In this document: in pieces, positions 63,808 to 64,000 of the stretch
How positions within the stretch are numbered: the stretch's first letter is position 1
Layout of the letters: each line of letters begins with the position of its first letter
Assembly: GCF_024362405.1 (NCBI RefSeq)
Contig: NZ_CP101454.1
Span: 1,364,001-1,428,000 of the forward strand
Direction: 5' to 3'
Source of the DNA: Halorarius litoreus
Lineage (GTDB): Archaea; Halobacteriota; Halobacteria; Halobacteriales; Haloarculaceae
DNA: 64,000 nt
The notes under the pieces: model-generated
Database searches by the model: none
Told to the model about the DNA's origin: nothing
The model's input: only the letters and a program-made list of their open reading frames with translations
Position numbers and translations under genes: made by a program

Positions 63808-63930
63808 TTAAGGCGGCCATAGCGACAGGGTCACTCCCGTACCCATCCCGAACACGGAAGATAAGCCTGTCAGCGTTCCGGTGAGTACTGGAGTACGAGA
63901 GTCTCTGGGAAACTCGGTTCGCCGCCTACC
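63808..63930 (+). rRNA. rrf: 5S ribosomal RNA
   Basis: About 123 nt from ttaaggcggccatagc to gttcgccgcctacc, whose ends pair. The internal cccgtacccatcccgaacac and tgagtactggagtacg match haloarchaeal 5S. Confidence 0.96.
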
Positions 63931-63940
63931 ATTCATACTA

Positions 63941-63975
63941 CGGCCCGGAGGGCACACGCCCTTCGGGCCGTTTTC
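63941..63975 (+). terminator. rRNA operon terminator hairpin
   Basis: cggcccggagggc-acac-gcccttcgggccg forms a strong GC stem (one g/t-type imperfection) directly followed by ttttcattt. Located 11 nt after the 5S gene. Confidence 0.8.
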
Positions 63976-64000
63976 ATTTATGTCGAGAGCGGTGCCACCG

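Overview
The window is chromosomal DNA of a halophilic archaeon (class Halobacteria). The evidence is high GC, strongly acidic proteins, leaderless-style promoters with TATA boxes, an Orc1/Cdc6-type origin with haloarchaeal ORB repeats, PolD, Bat-type HTH-10 regulators, an MC1 chromosomal protein and a 16S-tRNA-Ala-23S-5S operon with several tandem promoters. I cannot name the genus. No insertion sequence, prophage or CRISPR array is visible.

Layout. 1-7.9 kb is a replication island: the N-terminal half of the PolD large subunit (runs off the left edge), a PPC/DUF296 protein, a palindrome-rich spacer, orc1, a ~1.5 kb origin with two exact inverted 27-bp ORBs and a dense CTAG cluster, then the origin-associated genes oapA-oapB-oapC. 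7.9-11.4 kb holds a Rid-family protein, a tiny membrane protein, unrecognised conserved proteins and pheA. 11.5-19.7 kb holds lpd and a tightly packed operon in which an iron-dependent alcohol dehydrogenase precedes gcvT-gcvH-gcvPA-gcvPB-glyA. 19.9-30.9 kb looks like an amine or amino-compound uptake and catabolism region: M81 (MlrC-like) protein, aldehyde dehydrogenase, glutamine-synthetase-like ligase, a Bat-type regulator, a PotDABC-like ABC importer and threonine deaminase. 31-35.8 kb encodes the E1alpha/E1beta/E2 of a 2-oxoacid dehydrogenase complex and lipoyl synthase, so lipoate-dependent machinery (GcvH, E2, Lpd, LipA) is concentrated within 25 kb.

35.9-48.6 kb is mixed housekeeping: a histidine phosphatase, larE, a HhH-MutS-like ATPase, a second Orc/Cdc6, an SDR protein without the catalytic Tyr, two related zinc-finger miniproteins, phosphohexomutase, rpiA, a DUF1931 histone-fold-like protein, larB, a GIY-YIG protein, a NucS-N-domain/zinc-ribbon fusion, endA and a methyltransferase. 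48.8-57.2 kb has trpS, an FAD amine oxidase-like protein, a divergent ornithine-cyclodeaminase-family protein, then pheS-pheT preceded by a 27-codon ORF ending in a Phe-rich run and by competing hairpins that look like an attenuator, then pyrD. 57.2-58 kb has a small AbrB-like protein and MC1. 58.2 kb to the end is the rRNA operon, with four promoter copies, processing stems, a spacer promoter, a tRNA-like element abutting the 5S gene, and a hairpin/T-tract terminator.

The observations I would look at first are the pheST leader/attenuator, the CTAG cluster at oriC, the alcohol dehydrogenase at the head of the glycine-cleavage operon, the amine-catabolism region, and the NucS-N/zinc-ribbon fusion.
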